From: Iodobacter fluviatilis | GTDB taxonomy: Bacteria > Pseudomonadota > Gammaproteobacteria > Burkholderiales > Chitinibacteraceae | DNA length: 64,000 bases | Assembly (NCBI RefSeq): GCF_900451195.1 | Contig: NZ_UGHR01000001.1 | Span: 2,418,001 to 2,482,000, forward strand | Direction: 5' to 3' | Shown here: one piece after another, positions 18,766 to 28,312 of the stretch | How positions within the stretch are numbered: position 1 is the first letter of the stretch | Layout of the letters: the number at the start of each line of letters is the position of its first letter | Notes under the pieces: generated by a model | Databases searched by the model: none | The model's input: the letters and a program-made list of their open reading frames with translations, nothing else | Told to the model about the DNA's origin: nothing | Position numbers and translations under genes: made by a program

Positions 18766-19032
18766 TTATTCTGCCTTTTGTGCGCAAGCAGGTACTCTGT
18801 CATTGGCGGTTAAAGCATTCAACTGCTTCCAGCTAGCCCTTGGGCAAGTTGCTGGTTTTTTATCGGGCATACACAAAATATAATAACTGTCGACGGCTTT
18901 GTCTTTTAAGCATTTCTTAAAGTCTTTAATTTCAAGATATTTTGGCGGCAGGGCGGCCGCGCTGTTGACTGCAGTACCCGCCGTTATTGCAAGTAAAAAA
19001 ATCGCACTGATCTTACACACATTTTGTTTCAT
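18766..19032 (-). CDS. Small exported cysteine-containing protein
   Basis: An 88-residue protein with a signal peptide (about residues 1-27, ending in NSAAA). The mature part of about 60 residues is charged and carries four cysteines (KKCLKD, ILCMPD, ATCPRA, PACAQK), consistent with two periplasmic disulfides. No family is recognised. The surrounding 170-180 bases on each side hold no other gene. Confidence 0.6.
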   Translation of the reverse strand: MKQNVCKISAIFLLAITAGTAVNSAAALPPKYLEIKDFKKCLKDKAVDSYYILCMPDKKPATCPRASWKQLNALTANDRVPACAQKAE

Positions 19033-19212
19033 ATTACGGCCTTTATAAAATGAACAATGATGTTGTAATTTATAAATGAACCGCAGAACATGTATAAATT
19101 ACTGACAAAAAAATAACGCATAAAGTGACTCACGTAAAACAGATCATCACCTTCAAGGTGGTTTCATTTATTTTAAATATAGCAGGGCCTCTTCATAACA
19201 AATGGATCTACA

Positions 19213-19695
19213 CTATCTCCCTCGTCCATCGGTGATATGCCATGCAAAGCAGCTCGCTAATTTGGGGGGAATGCCCGGCGCATCTTTTTTTAACCATTTC
19301 TCCACGGCAGGCCCTTCGCCATCGATGGCCGATCCGGCCCAATAAGTCAGATACCTACTGCTTTTATTGGGGGCCGCGCTATAAACTAAATAGGATTCAT
19401 CGGTAATGCGGGTGCTGATATAAATAATGTACCATTGCTTATAATGAATCACCTCAAAAATATCTGTGCTATCAGTGAATAAGGTCTGATTGAGTGAAGG
19501 CCCCAATTGCTTGTTGAGGTGCACATTAATGGCTTTGGCAAAGATGGTCTTCTTTTTTTCTGAAACAGGCCGTATCATTTTTTCGCAAGGGTTTGCAAAT
19601 GTAGAAAAAGAAACGCAGAAAAAAATGGTGGCGATGAAACATATTCTCAAATGTTTTACTCTGCTTGCCATTGCCTCGGTTGAATCTTCAGACAT
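19213..19695 (-). CDS. Exported protein of unknown function
   Basis: A 160-residue protein with an uncleaved-anchor or signal-peptide-like stretch (LRICFIATIFFCVSFSTFA) after about 15 polar residues, then a mature domain beginning NPCEKMIRP. A second cysteine lies near the end. The start at 19695 has GGA 8 bases upstream and sits inside the end of the preceding acetyltransferase gene (8-base overlap), implying coupling. The remainder resembles no family I recognise. Confidence 0.6.
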   Translation of the reverse strand: MSEDSTEAMASRVKHLRICFIATIFFCVSFSTFANPCEKMIRPVSEKKKTIFAKAINVHLNKQLGPSLNQTLFTDSTDIFEVIHYKQWYIIYISTRITDESYLVYSAAPNKSSRYLTYWAGSAIDGEGPAVEKWLKKDAPGIPPKLASCFAWHITDGRGR

Positions 19696-20236
19696 GGGCA
19701 GGTCCTTTATTCCGCCAATCATTTTTATTCATGGCCAGTACAATAGTATTCCATGAGGTCCCTTTGAAAAACTGATCATTGATGCGCTCGGCTTCAATAT
19801 GCATTCCCAATGATTTACAAAGATTGATTGCGGCTTTATTGCCTGCTATTGTTTCTGCATAAATACGCTGAATTTCTAACGTGCTGAATCCAAAGTCAAT
19901 AATCGCCTGAGCAGCTTGTCTGGCCGCTCCAGTGCCATGCCAGCGCCTCCCTAATTCGCAGCCAACTGATGCATTGGCCGTATCTTCAAGGCGAATTCCA
20001 CAAGAGCCCATTAATTCGCCAGCGCGGGAAACAACAGCCAGTTGAAATTTTCGTCTTGGCTGCTCTTTTGACTGCTGAATAAATAAATTCAGTAGGTACT
20101 CAGATTTTTCAGCGGAGGAATCTTCTTCGCTATAAAAACGCTGAAATTTTTCATCATTACGCAGATTTTTATATTCATTTAAGTCTGCGGGCGTGAAATC
20201 TCTCAGTAAAAGCATAGTGGTTGAAATTGTAAGCAT
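19688..20236 (-). CDS. GNAT acetyltransferase of the RimJ/RimL type
   Basis: A 182-residue acetyltransferase. Features are the start LTISTTMLLLRDFTPADLNE, the strand ELMGSCGIRLEDTANASVGC, the CoA loop GRRWHGTGAARQAAQA and the terminal GNKAAINLCKSLGMHIEAE. It is the second of three GNAT genes within 3.4 kb; sequence identity among them is low, so they are not recent duplicates. It overlaps the next gene by 8 bases. Substrate unknown. Confidence 0.88.
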   Translation of the reverse strand: MLTISTTMLLLRDFTPADLNEYKNLRNDEKFQRFYSEEDSSAEKSEYLLNLFIQQSKEQPRRKFQLAVVSRAGELMGSCGIRLEDTANASVGCELGRRWHGTGAARQAAQAIIDFGFSTLEIQRIYAETIAGNKAAINLCKSLGMHIEAERINDQFFKGTSWNTIVLAMNKNDWRNKGPAHV

Positions 20237-20284
20237 TAATTTGGCCTTAGGGAAAGAATACGCTCAGTACTTGTGATGCGTAGC

Positions 20285-20845
20285 TTAAACGTCCAACCTA
20301 AACAAAAGTGCTTCCTGATTATCCGCCTCTGGACCCGCATTAAATTGTCGCAAAAGAACTGCCCCCGCTTTTTCTGCAGAGCGGCGCGATGCGAGATTAT
20401 CTATGCCCATGGCGATATCTATCCAGCTTAAACCGTGGCTTTGTGCCAAAGGGGCGAGCTGCAATATGGCTTGCGCAGCGTAGTTTCTTCCGCGCTTCCA
20501 TGGCAGCACGGCATAGCCAAGATGCCCCAAGCAATAGGCAGGCAAATCTGAAGTCCCTTTTTGCCAGCGCAGGCTTAAATCGCCCGCAAACTCTCCATCA
20601 GAAATCCAATATCTGGCTCTCGATAGCCGCGGTACTGTGCTGCCGTCATTTAATACCACTGGCGGGCCGGCCCCTTCCAAGTCAGTCAAAGAAGCCAGAA
20701 ACTCCTCCGCATTTTGCGCAATGCGGGCCAGTTGGGCTGACGCACCTTCGGGGTCATGATCGCCATCTCTAGTCCAGCTCCGTTCAAGTGCTGAGATATA
20801 GCTAGGCAAAAGGGTTGAATTTGGTGTGGTGAGAATGATGGGCAT
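20285..20845 (-). CDS. Predicted GNAT acetyltransferase (COG3981-like)
   Basis: A 186-residue protein with an acetyltransferase fold of the uncharacterised type: a longer N-terminal part, the strand SRARYWISDGEFAGDLSLRW, the CoA loop LPWKRGRNYAAQAIL and IDNLASRRSAEKAGAVLL near the end. Related proteins acetylate small molecules, but no substrate can be assigned. It is divergent from the VOC gene at 21020 across 174 bases that should contain both promoters. Confidence 0.8.
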   Translation of the reverse strand: MPIILTTPNSTLLPSYISALERSWTRDGDHDPEGASAQLARIAQNAEEFLASLTDLEGAGPPVVLNDGSTVPRLSRARYWISDGEFAGDLSLRWQKGTSDLPAYCLGHLGYAVLPWKRGRNYAAQAILQLAPLAQSHGLSWIDIAMGIDNLASRRSAEKAGAVLLRQFNAGPEADNQEALLFRLDV

Positions 20846-21019
20846 ATATTCCTTTTTGTTCTTCTAGATAGCTCTGCGCTTGTGCTACTTTAGCCAATCT
20901 AATATTTAGCGTCACCAAAAAGAAAGCATATAGCCTTAAAGTACGTTTATTGTCTGACGACGATTGGCAATGCATAATCAAAAAAAAGAATAATTGCTTT
21001 AACTCTTGAAAGGATATTC

Positions 21020-21439
21020 ATGCGACAACGTCTTAATTTGATCTTGCTTGGTGTAAGCGACATTGCTAAATCCACTGCTTTTTACGAGGCACTGGGCTGG
21101 CCTAAAGCAGCATCGAGCCATGCCGGGTTTGTAAAATTTGATTTGGGTGGCATTGTTTTAGCGATTCAAACCCGTGAAGCATTTGCCATAGATGCCAACT
21201 TTGCCACGGCAGAGGGGAACGGCTTTTCTGGGATAGCATTAGCCTATATCGCCCGCAGTCCCGAGGACGTGCCGCGAGTACTAGATAAAGCCGCCAACTT
21301 GGGCGCAACCATCGTAAAGCCCGCCACGAAAAATGCTTGGGGTATAGCAGGCTATTTTCGTGACTTAGACGGGCATTTATTTGAAGTGATTTATGAGGAT
21401 GGCTGGGTCTTTGATGAGTTTGATAATTTGATTGTTTAA
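21020..21439 (+). CDS. VOC family protein
   Basis: A 139-residue VOC-fold protein: NLILLGVSDIAKSTAFYEALGW at the start and AGYFRDLDGHLFEVIYEDGW at the end. GHLFE carries the conserved metal-ligand-type glutamate. It is preceded by GAAAGGAT. It differs in sequence from the VOC proteins at 9414 and 40384. Confidence 0.87.
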   Translation: MRQRLNLILLGVSDIAKSTAFYEALGWPKAASSHAGFVKFDLGGIVLAIQTREAFAIDANFATAEGNGFSGIALAYIARSPEDVPRVLDKAANLGATIVKPATKNAWGIAGYFRDLDGHLFEVIYEDGWVFDEFDNLIV

Positions 21440-21543
21440 TTGATTTAAATAATATGTATTTAGATTGTGTTCGTTTGCGCCGAAATAGCTAATATTTTCC
21501 TGACGAATTCTTGATTGCTAATCATATTGGATGAGCGCTAAAT

Positions 21544-22290
21544 ATGTGTGATATAGCTGAAATATGTAGACGGGTACTTTTTAAATTCAAAATAGGCGAA
21601 GATGCTTGTGGCTATAGTGGGAAGGGGTCTTCATTTTTAATAAGCAGTATGGATCATTGTTATTGGGTAGCAGCACTTCATTCTATTGGTCCGTCGCCAA
21701 GCAGCATAAATACTAGCATAAATACTTTAAAGGTGACGCCATCGGATGATGCAGAAATATATCTGCCTTTTGATGAGAAATATGGGTGGCTCAATCCAGA
21801 GGATCAGGCAGAATATAAGGATATATGCATGCTTAGGGTGAATTTAACTGAATATCTTGAGTATGGTGATGGTAAATTAAAGTCTGTAGATATTGATCTT
21901 GGTTTTTTTGCGGCAAAAGATTTATTGCAAGATGAAGAGCTATTTGTTGTTGGGTATCCTGCTGAAAGTAATGAAGTTGACTATGATGCGCAAAAAATAA
22001 ACAATACCCGCGTGGTTTTAAAAGCAAAATATATGGGGTTTAGCGAATATGCAGCTGACTATTATCATAAAATCATGGTGAACAGCTCAATATATCTAGA
22101 GGACTTTGATGGGTTGAGTGGCGGACCTGTGTTTTGTACGCGAGATCAATTGATAGATGGGGTAATGTTACCGCGCTATTTGTTAGTTGGAATGGTCATT
22201 AGGGGTGGGGCTTCGAGTGGAATACTGCGCTTTATTGGGTCTGAAGTTATTAAGAGTATTGTGGATAATATTGAAAATATACCGACTTAA
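21544..22290 (+). CDS. Cytosolic trypsin-like serine protease-fold protein
   Basis: A 248-residue protein without a signal peptide. A chymotrypsin-type triad is visible: His46 in WVAALHSIG, Asp93 in YKDICMLRV and Ser192 in DFDGLSGGPVF, in the right order and with the usual GxSGGP context; an FLIS strand precedes the histidine. Exported bacterial trypsin-like proteases carry signal peptides, so an intracellular one is unusual. The gene is richer in A+T than its neighbours, which hints at horizontal transfer. It stands alone, followed by a strong terminator. The true substrate is unknown. Confidence 0.72.
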   Translation: MCDIAEICRRVLFKFKIGEDACGYSGKGSSFLISSMDHCYWVAALHSIGPSPSSINTSINTLKVTPSDDAEIYLPFDEKYGWLNPEDQAEYKDICMLRVNLTEYLEYGDGKLKSVDIDLGFFAAKDLLQDEELFVVGYPAESNEVDYDAQKINNTRVVLKAKYMGFSEYAADYYHKIMVNSSIYLEDFDGLSGGPVFCTRDQLIDGVMLPRYLLVGMVIRGGASSGILRFIGSEVIKSIVDNIENIPT

Positions 22291-22294
22291 CAAT

Positions 22295-22341
22295 CAAACA
22301 AAACCCCGCATAGGCTATTAACCTATGCGGGGTTTTGTTTG
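22295..22341. terminator. Strong bidirectional terminator
   Basis: A perfect 20-bp inverted repeat (22295-22314 and 22322-22341) with a 7-base loop. The GC core is flanked by A-rich and T-rich ends, so it works for the plus-strand protease gene and the minus-strand lysS. Confidence 0.92.
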
Positions 22342-22361
22342 TTCAGGCAAATGACCGGAGC

Positions 22362-23861
22362 TTACTCAGGGCGCATTTGCGGGAAGAGGATAACATCGCG
22401 AATACTTGGTGAGTCTGTCAATAGCATGACTAAGCGATCGATACCAATACCGCAGCCGCCGGTTGGTGGCATGCCGGATTCCAGTGTGCGGATGTAGTCT
22501 GCGTCGAAATGCATGGCTTCATCGTCACCGGCGTCTTTTTGCTCAACTTGCGCCATAAAGCGTTCGGCTTGATCTTCTGGGTCGTTCAACTCAGAGTAAC
22601 CATTGGCGTGCTCACGGCCGACCATAAATAGCTCGAAGCGTTCGGTGATGCCGGGTTTGCTGTCGTTGGCGCGGGCCAACGGGGAGACTTCGGCTGGGTA
22701 GTCGACAATAAAGGTCGGCTCCCACAATTTGGCTTCGGTATTTTCTTCAAACAGGGCCAGTTGCAATGCGCCCACGCCTGCGTTTGGCATTGGTTTGCCA
22801 CCTAAACGCACTACTTCTGCTGCCAAGAAGGCTTGGTCGTTCAGTTGCTCATCGGTGTATTCTGGGTTGTAAGCTTTGATCGAGCCTGCGATGGTGTAGC
22901 GAGCAAAAGGCTTGGATAAATCGACTTCACGGCCTTGGTAGCTAATTACTGTGCTGCCTGTGGCTAGCTCAGCACACGCGCGGATAATGCCTTCAGACAT
23001 GTCCATCATGCGCTGGTAATCGGCATATGCTTCGTAGAATTCGATCATAGTGAATTCTGGATTGTGGCGTGTGCTCATGCCTTCGTTTCGGAAGGAGCGA
23101 TTAATTTCAAATACGCGCTCCAAGCCGCCAACGATCAGGCGTTTGAGGTAAAGCTCAGGGGCGATACGCAGGTAAAGCGGCATATCCAGTGCATTGTGGT
23201 GTGTTACAAATGGCTTGGCCGTTGCGCCGCCGGGGATGCCGTGCATCATCGGGGTTTCAACTTCCAAGTAGTTTTCGCCCACCATGTAATCGCGGATGCA
23301 CTGCACGATCTTAGAGCGCTTGATAAAGGTGGCGCGGCTTAAATCGTTAGTGATTAAATCCAGATGGCGCTGGCGATAGATTTGTTCCTGGTCTGCAAGA
23401 CCGTGGTGTTTGTCCGGAAGAGGGCGCAGTGATTTGGTCAGCAAACGCAATTCTGTGACTTGGATCGAAAGCTCGCCAGTATTGGTTTTCATCAGCATGC
23501 CACGGGCAGCAATAATATCGCCCATATCCCATGACTTGAAGCTGTCGTAAACGTCTTCACCCACTTTGTCTTTGCTGATGAAAAACTGAATACGGCCGGA
23601 GGAATCTTGCACAGTGGCAAAGCTTGCCTTGCCCATCACGCGTTTAAGCATCATACGGCCAGCAACGGCAACGCTGACTTGTGCTGCTTCCATGTCGGCT
23701 TTTTCAAACTCGCCATACTTAGCTTGTAAATCGCCTGCCATGTTTTCCCGTTTAAAATCATTCGGGTAAGCCACGCCAGTGGCGCGCAGGGCAGTCAGTT
23801 TAGCGCGGCGTTCTGCGATAATCTGGTTTTCATCTTGCTGGATAATTTGTTCTTCGGACAT
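22362..23861 (-). CDS. lysS: Lysyl-tRNA synthetase (class II)
   Basis: Charges tRNA-Lys. An OB-fold anticodon-binding domain (about residues 50-170) is followed by the class II catalytic core: motif 1 in [18 protein letters not shown], motif 2 in [20 protein letters not shown] and motif 3 in [13 protein letters not shown]. Length 499 is normal. The start at 23861 ([15 protein letters not shown]) is chosen by homology; the frame continues upstream to 23897 through a repeat. It lies downstream of prfB as in many proteobacteria. Confidence 0.98.
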   Translation of the reverse strand: MSEEQIIQQDENQIIAERRAKLTALRATGVAYPNDFKRENMAGDLQAKYGEFEKADMEAAQVSVAVAGRMMLKRVMGKASFATVQDSSGRIQFFISKDKVGEDVYDSFKSWDMGDIIAARGMLMKTNTGELSIQVTELRLLTKSLRPLPDKHHGLADQEQIYRQRHLDLITNDLSRATFIKRSKIVQCIRDYMVGENYLEVETPMMHGIPGGATAKPFVTHHNALDMPLYLRIAPELYLKRLIVGGLERVFEINRSFRNEGMSTRHNPEFTMIEFYEAYADYQRMMDMSEGIIRACAELATGSTVISYQGREVDLSKPFARYTIAGSIKAYNPEYTDEQLNDQAFLAAEVVRLGGKPMPNAGVGALQLALFEENTEAKLWEPTFIVDYPAEVSPLARANDSKPGITERFELFMVGREHANGYSELNDPEDQAERFMAQVEQKDAGDDEAMHFDADYIRTLESGMPPTGGCGIGIDRLVMLLTDSPSIRDVILFPQMRPE

Positions 23862-23868
23862 TTTATAT

Positions 23869-23987
23869 AAACCCAAATCTTGAACCACAGAGAACACAGG
23901 TGTTCACGCAAAAGCCCTTAAAGCACGACATTCAATGCCGTGCATCGCAAGTGTGGTATTGAAGTTATCAACAAGCCATCTCTGTGG
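23869..23987. repeat. Dispersed repeat in the prfB-lysS spacer
   Basis: Begins AAACCCAAATCTTGAACCAC followed by AGAGAACACAG, matching the left end of the element at 7808. An inner inverted pair CCACAGAG (23885-23892) / CTCTGTGG (23980-23987) could fold the region. It sits immediately upstream of the lysS start and occupies the place of a Shine-Dalgarno sequence. Confidence 0.5.
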
Positions 23988-24054
23988 CCACTTAGTCTTA
24001 AATACATAGGCAAGGACGCATTGCGGCTATTTATAGATAAGCCGGATTTCCCTA

Positions 24055-25158
24055 TCAAACCCCGTGTTTCAAACTGGCGGCGATGAAGCCTTCTAGGTCG
24101 CCGTCCATCACGCCCTTGATATTGCCGACTTCATAGCTGGTCCGCAGGTCTTTGATACGGCTTTGATCGAATACATAAGAGCGAATCTGATGGCCCCAGC
24201 CGATATCGGATTTAGTGGCTTCCAGCGATTGCTGCGCTTCCATGCGTTTACGCAGCTCTAGCTCATACAATTTGGCGCGCAGCATTTTCCATGCTTCGTC
24301 ACGGTTTTTGTGCTGGGAGCGGTCGTTCTGGCATTGCACCACGGTATTGGTCGGGATATGTGTCAAACGAACAGCGGAATCGGTTTTATTAATGTGCTGA
24401 CCACCCGCGCCAGAGGCACGGTAAGTATCGGTACGCACATCAGCCGGATTGATTTCAATCTCGAAACTATCGTCCACTTCTGGGTAAACAAACACCGAAG
24501 CAAACGAAGTATGGCGACGATTATTTGAATCGTAAGGCGAGCAACGAACCAAGCGGTGAACGCCTGTTTCTGTGCGTAAGAAGCCGTAAGCGTAATCACC
24601 GGTCAACTTGATCGTTGCCTGGCTGATCCCTACGATATCACCGTCTGATTGCTCCATCACTTCAACGGTAAAGCCTTTACGCTCACCGTAGCGCACGTAC
24701 ATACGCAGCAACATGCCCGCCCAATCTTGTGCCTCAGTACCACCCGCACCCGATTGAATATCGATAAAGCAGGGCATAGGGTCCATCGGATGATTAAACA
24801 TCCGGCGAAATTCCAGCTCTTCAACGCGGGCAGAAATGGCATCCACATCATCAGATACGGCTTGCAGGGTATCGAAGTCAGCTTCTTCCTTGCCCATGTC
24901 GAATAAATCTTTGGCATCAGTAAGGCCTGCCAGAACTTCATCCAGCACCACAACCACGCCCTCAAGCGCTTTTCGTTCGCGGCCTAATTCTTGCGCTTTT
25001 TTCTGATCGTTCCAGATATCCGGGTCTTCCATCAGGCGCACAACTTCTTCAAGCCGATCGCTTTTGCCGGGATAATCTAAGTATTTGCGGAGTTCTTCGC
25101 TGCGAGTGACCAAATCTTCAATTCGGCTCTCGATCTGATTAAGCTGTTCTGCTTCCAT
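24055..25158 (-). CDS. prfB: Peptide chain release factor 2
   Basis: Recognises UAA and UGA stop codons and triggers peptide release. The GGQ catalytic motif is at residues 252-254 in [16 protein letters not shown]. The stop-reading tripeptide position (207-209) reads Ser-Pro-Tyr in [11 protein letters not shown] where RF2 normally has Ser-Pro-Phe. The frame is open from ATG 25158 across the point where the programmed +1 frameshift lies in E. coli (here CGC AAA TAC TTA GAT TAT), so that autoregulatory site is absent. Length 367 is typical. Confidence 0.97.
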   Translation of the reverse strand: MEAEQLNQIESRIEDLVTRSEELRKYLDYPGKSDRLEEVVRLMEDPDIWNDQKKAQELGRERKALEGVVVVLDEVLAGLTDAKDLFDMGKEEADFDTLQAVSDDVDAISARVEELEFRRMFNHPMDPMPCFIDIQSGAGGTEAQDWAGMLLRMYVRYGERKGFTVEVMEQSDGDIVGISQATIKLTGDYAYGFLRTETGVHRLVRCSPYDSNNRRHTSFASVFVYPEVDDSFEIEINPADVRTDTYRASGAGGQHINKTDSAVRLTHIPTNTVVQCQNDRSQHKNRDEAWKMLRAKLYELELRKRMEAQQSLEATKSDIGWGHQIRSYVFDQSRIKDLRTSYEVGNIKGVMDGDLEGFIAASLKHGV

Positions 25159-25227
25159 GCCTGTGGCTTTGTCCCATTAATACGGCGTGCAGCCTGCCGG
25201 ACTTAAACGATCGATACAGAAGGATGT

Positions 25228-25311
25228 CCGGTTTGAGACACATTTCGCAGATTTCTTGCGGTAAATAGCGTGCTATTTAACAAAAAATACGTGAAATGTG
25301 GCCAAATCCGG
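25228..25311. repeat. Nested inverted repeat upstream of prfB
   Basis: The 327-base gap between prfB and the gene ending at 25486 holds an 84-base structure. The outer imperfect arms start CCGGTTTGAGACACATTTC and end GAAATGTGGCCAAATCCGG; inside is a perfect TAAATAGC-GT-GCTATTTA hairpin (25262-25279). It lies 70-150 bases upstream of the prfB ATG and could be a small mobile-element remnant or a 5'-leader structure. The rest of the gap shows nothing recognisable. Confidence 0.5.
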
Positions 25312-25485
25312 CGCCCCCGTAGCAGATCAGTCTTAAGCCTGACAGGCTGCAAGCACTAAAGCGCAAAATTATACCGTGAGAGTGGCTCTCAGTGGGAGTC
25401 TCAGATTGAAAATTGCTAAAAGTACATTTAGCTGCCGACGTGCGTCACCTTGTTTGCCTATGTACGGCGGCGCATTTTCTGTGGG

Positions 25486-26292
25486 CTAAGCTTGCGCAGA
25501 GAATTGCGGCATGCTCGCTTGAATGGTGGTGGTGTTGCCATTGGCGGAGTAAATCATCGGTGCGTTTGCCGCTTTGGCGGCTTGTTCTAAAGCTGCGGTG
25601 GCTTTTTGCAGTGAGGTATCCATGGTTTTAATTGCATCCTGATAGAGCGATTTATCCGTTTTGGATTCTCTTTTGCTTTTTTGGAGCTCCAAGGCCAGCA
25701 GTAGCTTGGCCTTTTGCATGGTTTTTTTTGCGTCTTCCAGAAAGTTTTTATCCTCAGCACTCATGCCCTTATTGGATGGTGAGGCCATTTCATTATTTGA
25801 TTTTTCAGTTTTCTCTGCTTTTTCGTTTTTTTCAGTGGCTTCGGCTTTTTCCGCCTTCTCCGCAATTTGTAAGGCTTGCTCTGCGGCTTGCCCCGCTGCA
25901 GGTCCGGCATTTTCTGTGCTGCTGGCTGCGGGCGCGGTTTGTGAAGCTGCGGCTGTTGGGCCTCCCCCCGAAATAAGCGGTGTTTGCACCGCGCTGCCAC
26001 CACTTACGCCTGCATATTCTGCTACGGCCGCAGCAATTTGTTTGGCCAGCCTCGCTGCTGCCGCCACATTGCTTTTACCCACTCCTGCAAATTTCAACAT
26101 GCCATCCAGCTGGCGTTTAAGCATATCCAGCCGCGCTTTAGCTGCGCTTTTTCTGCTTGAAACCGGATCCCACTTCGGAATTTTGAAAGAGAAGCTGCTT
26201 TCCTGCGCTTGCTTGTCTTCGTTTTTTTCGCTGCGCGGGCGGGTATTTAAGGGCTGGATGAGTGTTTGAATGGATTCGGCAGCGATTTTCAT
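25486..26292 (-). CDS. Low-complexity protein of unknown function
   Basis: A 268-residue soluble protein without signal or membrane segment. It has a basic N-terminal region (IPKWDPVSSRKSAAKARLDM), an Ala-rich helix, a Gly/Ala/Ser linker, a charged E-K-A repeat around residues 140-165, and C-terminal helices likely to form a coiled coil (about 175-245). AAGG lies 7 bases before the ATG. An antisense ORF of 202 codons over the same bases is only its low-complexity complement. Its neighbour is a chemoreceptor gene, but no link is evident. Confidence 0.65.
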   Translation of the reverse strand: MKIAAESIQTLIQPLNTRPRSEKNEDKQAQESSFSFKIPKWDPVSSRKSAAKARLDMLKRQLDGMLKFAGVGKSNVAAAARLAKQIAAAVAEYAGVSGGSAVQTPLISGGGPTAAASQTAPAASSTENAGPAAGQAAEQALQIAEKAEKAEATEKNEKAEKTEKSNNEMASPSNKGMSAEDKNFLEDAKKTMQKAKLLLALELQKSKRESKTDKSLYQDAIKTMDTSLQKATAALEQAAKAANAPMIYSANGNTTTIQASMPQFSAQA

Positions 26293-26552
26293 ATTTAAAC
26301 CTTGATGTGAAAGCAGGCAGTCAGTCTTGTGCCTATATATCGAAGAAAAACCGTCAATCTTTAATGTGATTTGTAAAGATTAAGCAATGGTTCGCGATGC
26401 CATAGCGCTGATTTGGAGTAGCTTGCCACAACTGTATGTGTTGTAAATATTTTTTATATTTTTTGTCAGTAAAAAAACAAACTAAACCATGAAAATCTTT
26501 CGTTGAGAAACAATAATGAGTAAGTGCTCTGCAACCCAGAGGAAACTCGCTC

Positions 26553-28190
26553 ATGTTATTTCTTCATCGCCTAAGTGTACGTACCAAATTGGTGTGTTTG
26601 TTTTTGTGTTTAAACTTGCTCACCGTGCTGTCGTTTTCTATTCACACCTACCTCCAAAGCTCTGAACAAGCCGTGGCCCTGATTGATAGCCGGCTTAATG
26701 CCGCTGCGCGCGCTGTGCCTACCCTACTGGGAGACGCTTTTTTTACGACGATGTTTACCGAGGGCAGTGTAAGCAAAGCGCAAATGGCCGCAAATGCACT
26801 TAAGCTGGATCATTACGCTAGGCCGCTGGGGGTGAAATACCTCTATCTTTTATGGCAAAAGAATGATGGTGTTTATTATCTGGCCGATGGCGCAGGGGAG
26901 CAGGAAGTTGCGGCGGGTAAATTTAGCCAGCACCTGGAAAAATACAATCCCAGCGAGGGTGTTTTACGGGCTTTCAGCCGCAATAGCATTGAATACGACG
27001 AATACACCGATAAATACGGCACCTTTCGCTCGGTATTTATCCCGCTGGAGCACAAAGGACAGCATATTTTGCTGGCTGCGGATGTGCCCCTGCAGGCCGC
27101 CATGCAAAGCCGAAATGATGCACTCAAAGAAACGCTGCTGATTGGCACTGTGTCTTTGCTGCTGGGGACGATTATCTCCTGGTTTTTAGCTAATTTACTG
27201 GGCCGCTCTATTTTAGGGATTGCCAATCATATTTCCCGTCAGGCTCAAGATCACAATCTGGCTACGGAGCTGAAGCCGCGTGGACAAGATGAAGTCGCTA
27301 CCATTGCCCGCAGCTTTAATCATCTTTGCTTGGCCTTTAGTAGCACCTTAAGAGAAGTCGCTGATAATGCGCTCGATACCGTTAAAAGTGCAGAAAGCGT
27401 GCGGCAAAGTGCCTTATTTGTGCGGGATGCAGCCAGTAAGGGTCAGCATTATCTGGCCGATATCGCACACCGCTCCGGTCATATCGGGCAATTGTCTGCC
27501 GGCAGCCGGGAAATGCTGGGCAAGGTGCAGCTGCAATTAAGCGGTGTAGATCAGGAGCTGGCAGGCTCTGGCACTGCAGTTAAAGAAATGACATCGGGCA
27601 TGGCCGACCATGTGGCCGCCAATCGCCAGCTGGCGCAGCGTTTTAAAGCGCTTTCTGCCGATGTGCAAAGCATTACCGTGATCTTGCAGCGTATTTCAGG
27701 TATTTCTGAGCAAACCAATTTACTGGCGCTTAACGCCGCAATTGAAGCCGCTAGGGCGGGTGAGGCAGGGCGCGGCTTTGCCGTAGTGGCCGACGAAGTC
27801 AGAAAACTAGCGGGGCAAACGCAGGCAACCCTTTCAGAAACAGATCTTTTTGTGGGCACGCTCACCCATTCCATTCATGAAACCGCCAGCATTATTACGC
27901 AGCATGCCGATGAAGCAGACCGGCTCTCCGGCGCATCGGATCTGGTAGAAAGCGCGCTGGAAAAAACCCGTGGCCTGCTCAGCCAACTGCGCCACGCCTT
28001 TGCCCAAAGCGTCAGCCAGAGCGAATCCATCAGTGATTCGGTGGGCGATATGCACACCGATCTGAAAGAACTGGAAATCAATGTGCGCCAAAACACCGAA
28101 GAAGCAGACCGTCTTTCTGCTGAAGCGGTCAGCCTAGAAAACACCTCGCGGCTCTTAAACCAATCGCTGGTGAGTTTTAAACTGGGTTAG
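26553..28190 (+). CDS. Methyl-accepting chemotaxis protein
   Basis: A transmembrane chemoreceptor of 545 residues. TM1 spans about residues 12-32, a periplasmic sensor about 33-190, TM2 about 193-215, a HAMP linker follows, and the cytoplasmic signalling tip is visible as [20 protein letters not shown] then [18 protein letters not shown], which binds CheA/CheW. The sensor region has no assigned ligand. GAGG lies upstream of the ATG. It is closed by a strong terminator, so it is monocistronic. Confidence 0.95.
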   Translation: MLFLHRLSVRTKLVCLFLCLNLLTVLSFSIHTYLQSSEQAVALIDSRLNAAARAVPTLLGDAFFTTMFTEGSVSKAQMAANALKLDHYARPLGVKYLYLLWQKNDGVYYLADGAGEQEVAAGKFSQHLEKYNPSEGVLRAFSRNSIEYDEYTDKYGTFRSVFIPLEHKGQHILLAADVPLQAAMQSRNDALKETLLIGTVSLLLGTIISWFLANLLGRSILGIANHISRQAQDHNLATELKPRGQDEVATIARSFNHLCLAFSSTLREVADNALDTVKSAESVRQSALFVRDAASKGQHYLADIAHRSGHIGQLSAGSREMLGKVQLQLSGVDQELAGSGTAVKEMTSGMADHVAANRQLAQRFKALSADVQSITVILQRISGISEQTNLLALNAAIEAARAGEAGRGFAVVADEVRKLAGQTQATLSETDLFVGTLTHSIHETASIITQHADEADRLSGASDLVESALEKTRGLLSQLRHAFAQSVSQSESISDSVGDMHTDLKELEINVRQNTEEADRLSAEAVSLENTSRLLNQSLVSFKLG

Positions 28191-28249
28191 CCCATTGATT
28201 GAACCCATAAATTTAAGACCTTGTTTTAGACAACGCCCGTGTTTCGCAT

Positions 28250-28285
28250 AAAAAAATGCGGCCCCTCAACAGGGCCGCATTTTTT
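28250..28285. terminator. Bidirectional terminator between chemoreceptor and glutamate dehydrogenase
   Basis: Arms 28251-28264 and 28272-28285 pair perfectly over 14 bp, with an A-run before and a T-run after and a 7-base loop. It serves both convergent genes. Confidence 0.93.
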
Positions 28286-28312
28286 ACAGAGAGAGCCTGA
28301 GCTCCGCGTTGC

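Noticed and set aside
9400..21440. Integron cassette array
   Set aside because: No repeated attC-type sites or integrase were found; several intergenic distances are too short for attC.
25661..26269. 202-codon plus-strand ORF antisense to the low-complexity gene
   Set aside because: It mirrors the repetitive codons of the minus-strand gene, has no ribosome site and gives a Ser/Phe-rich sequence without family features.
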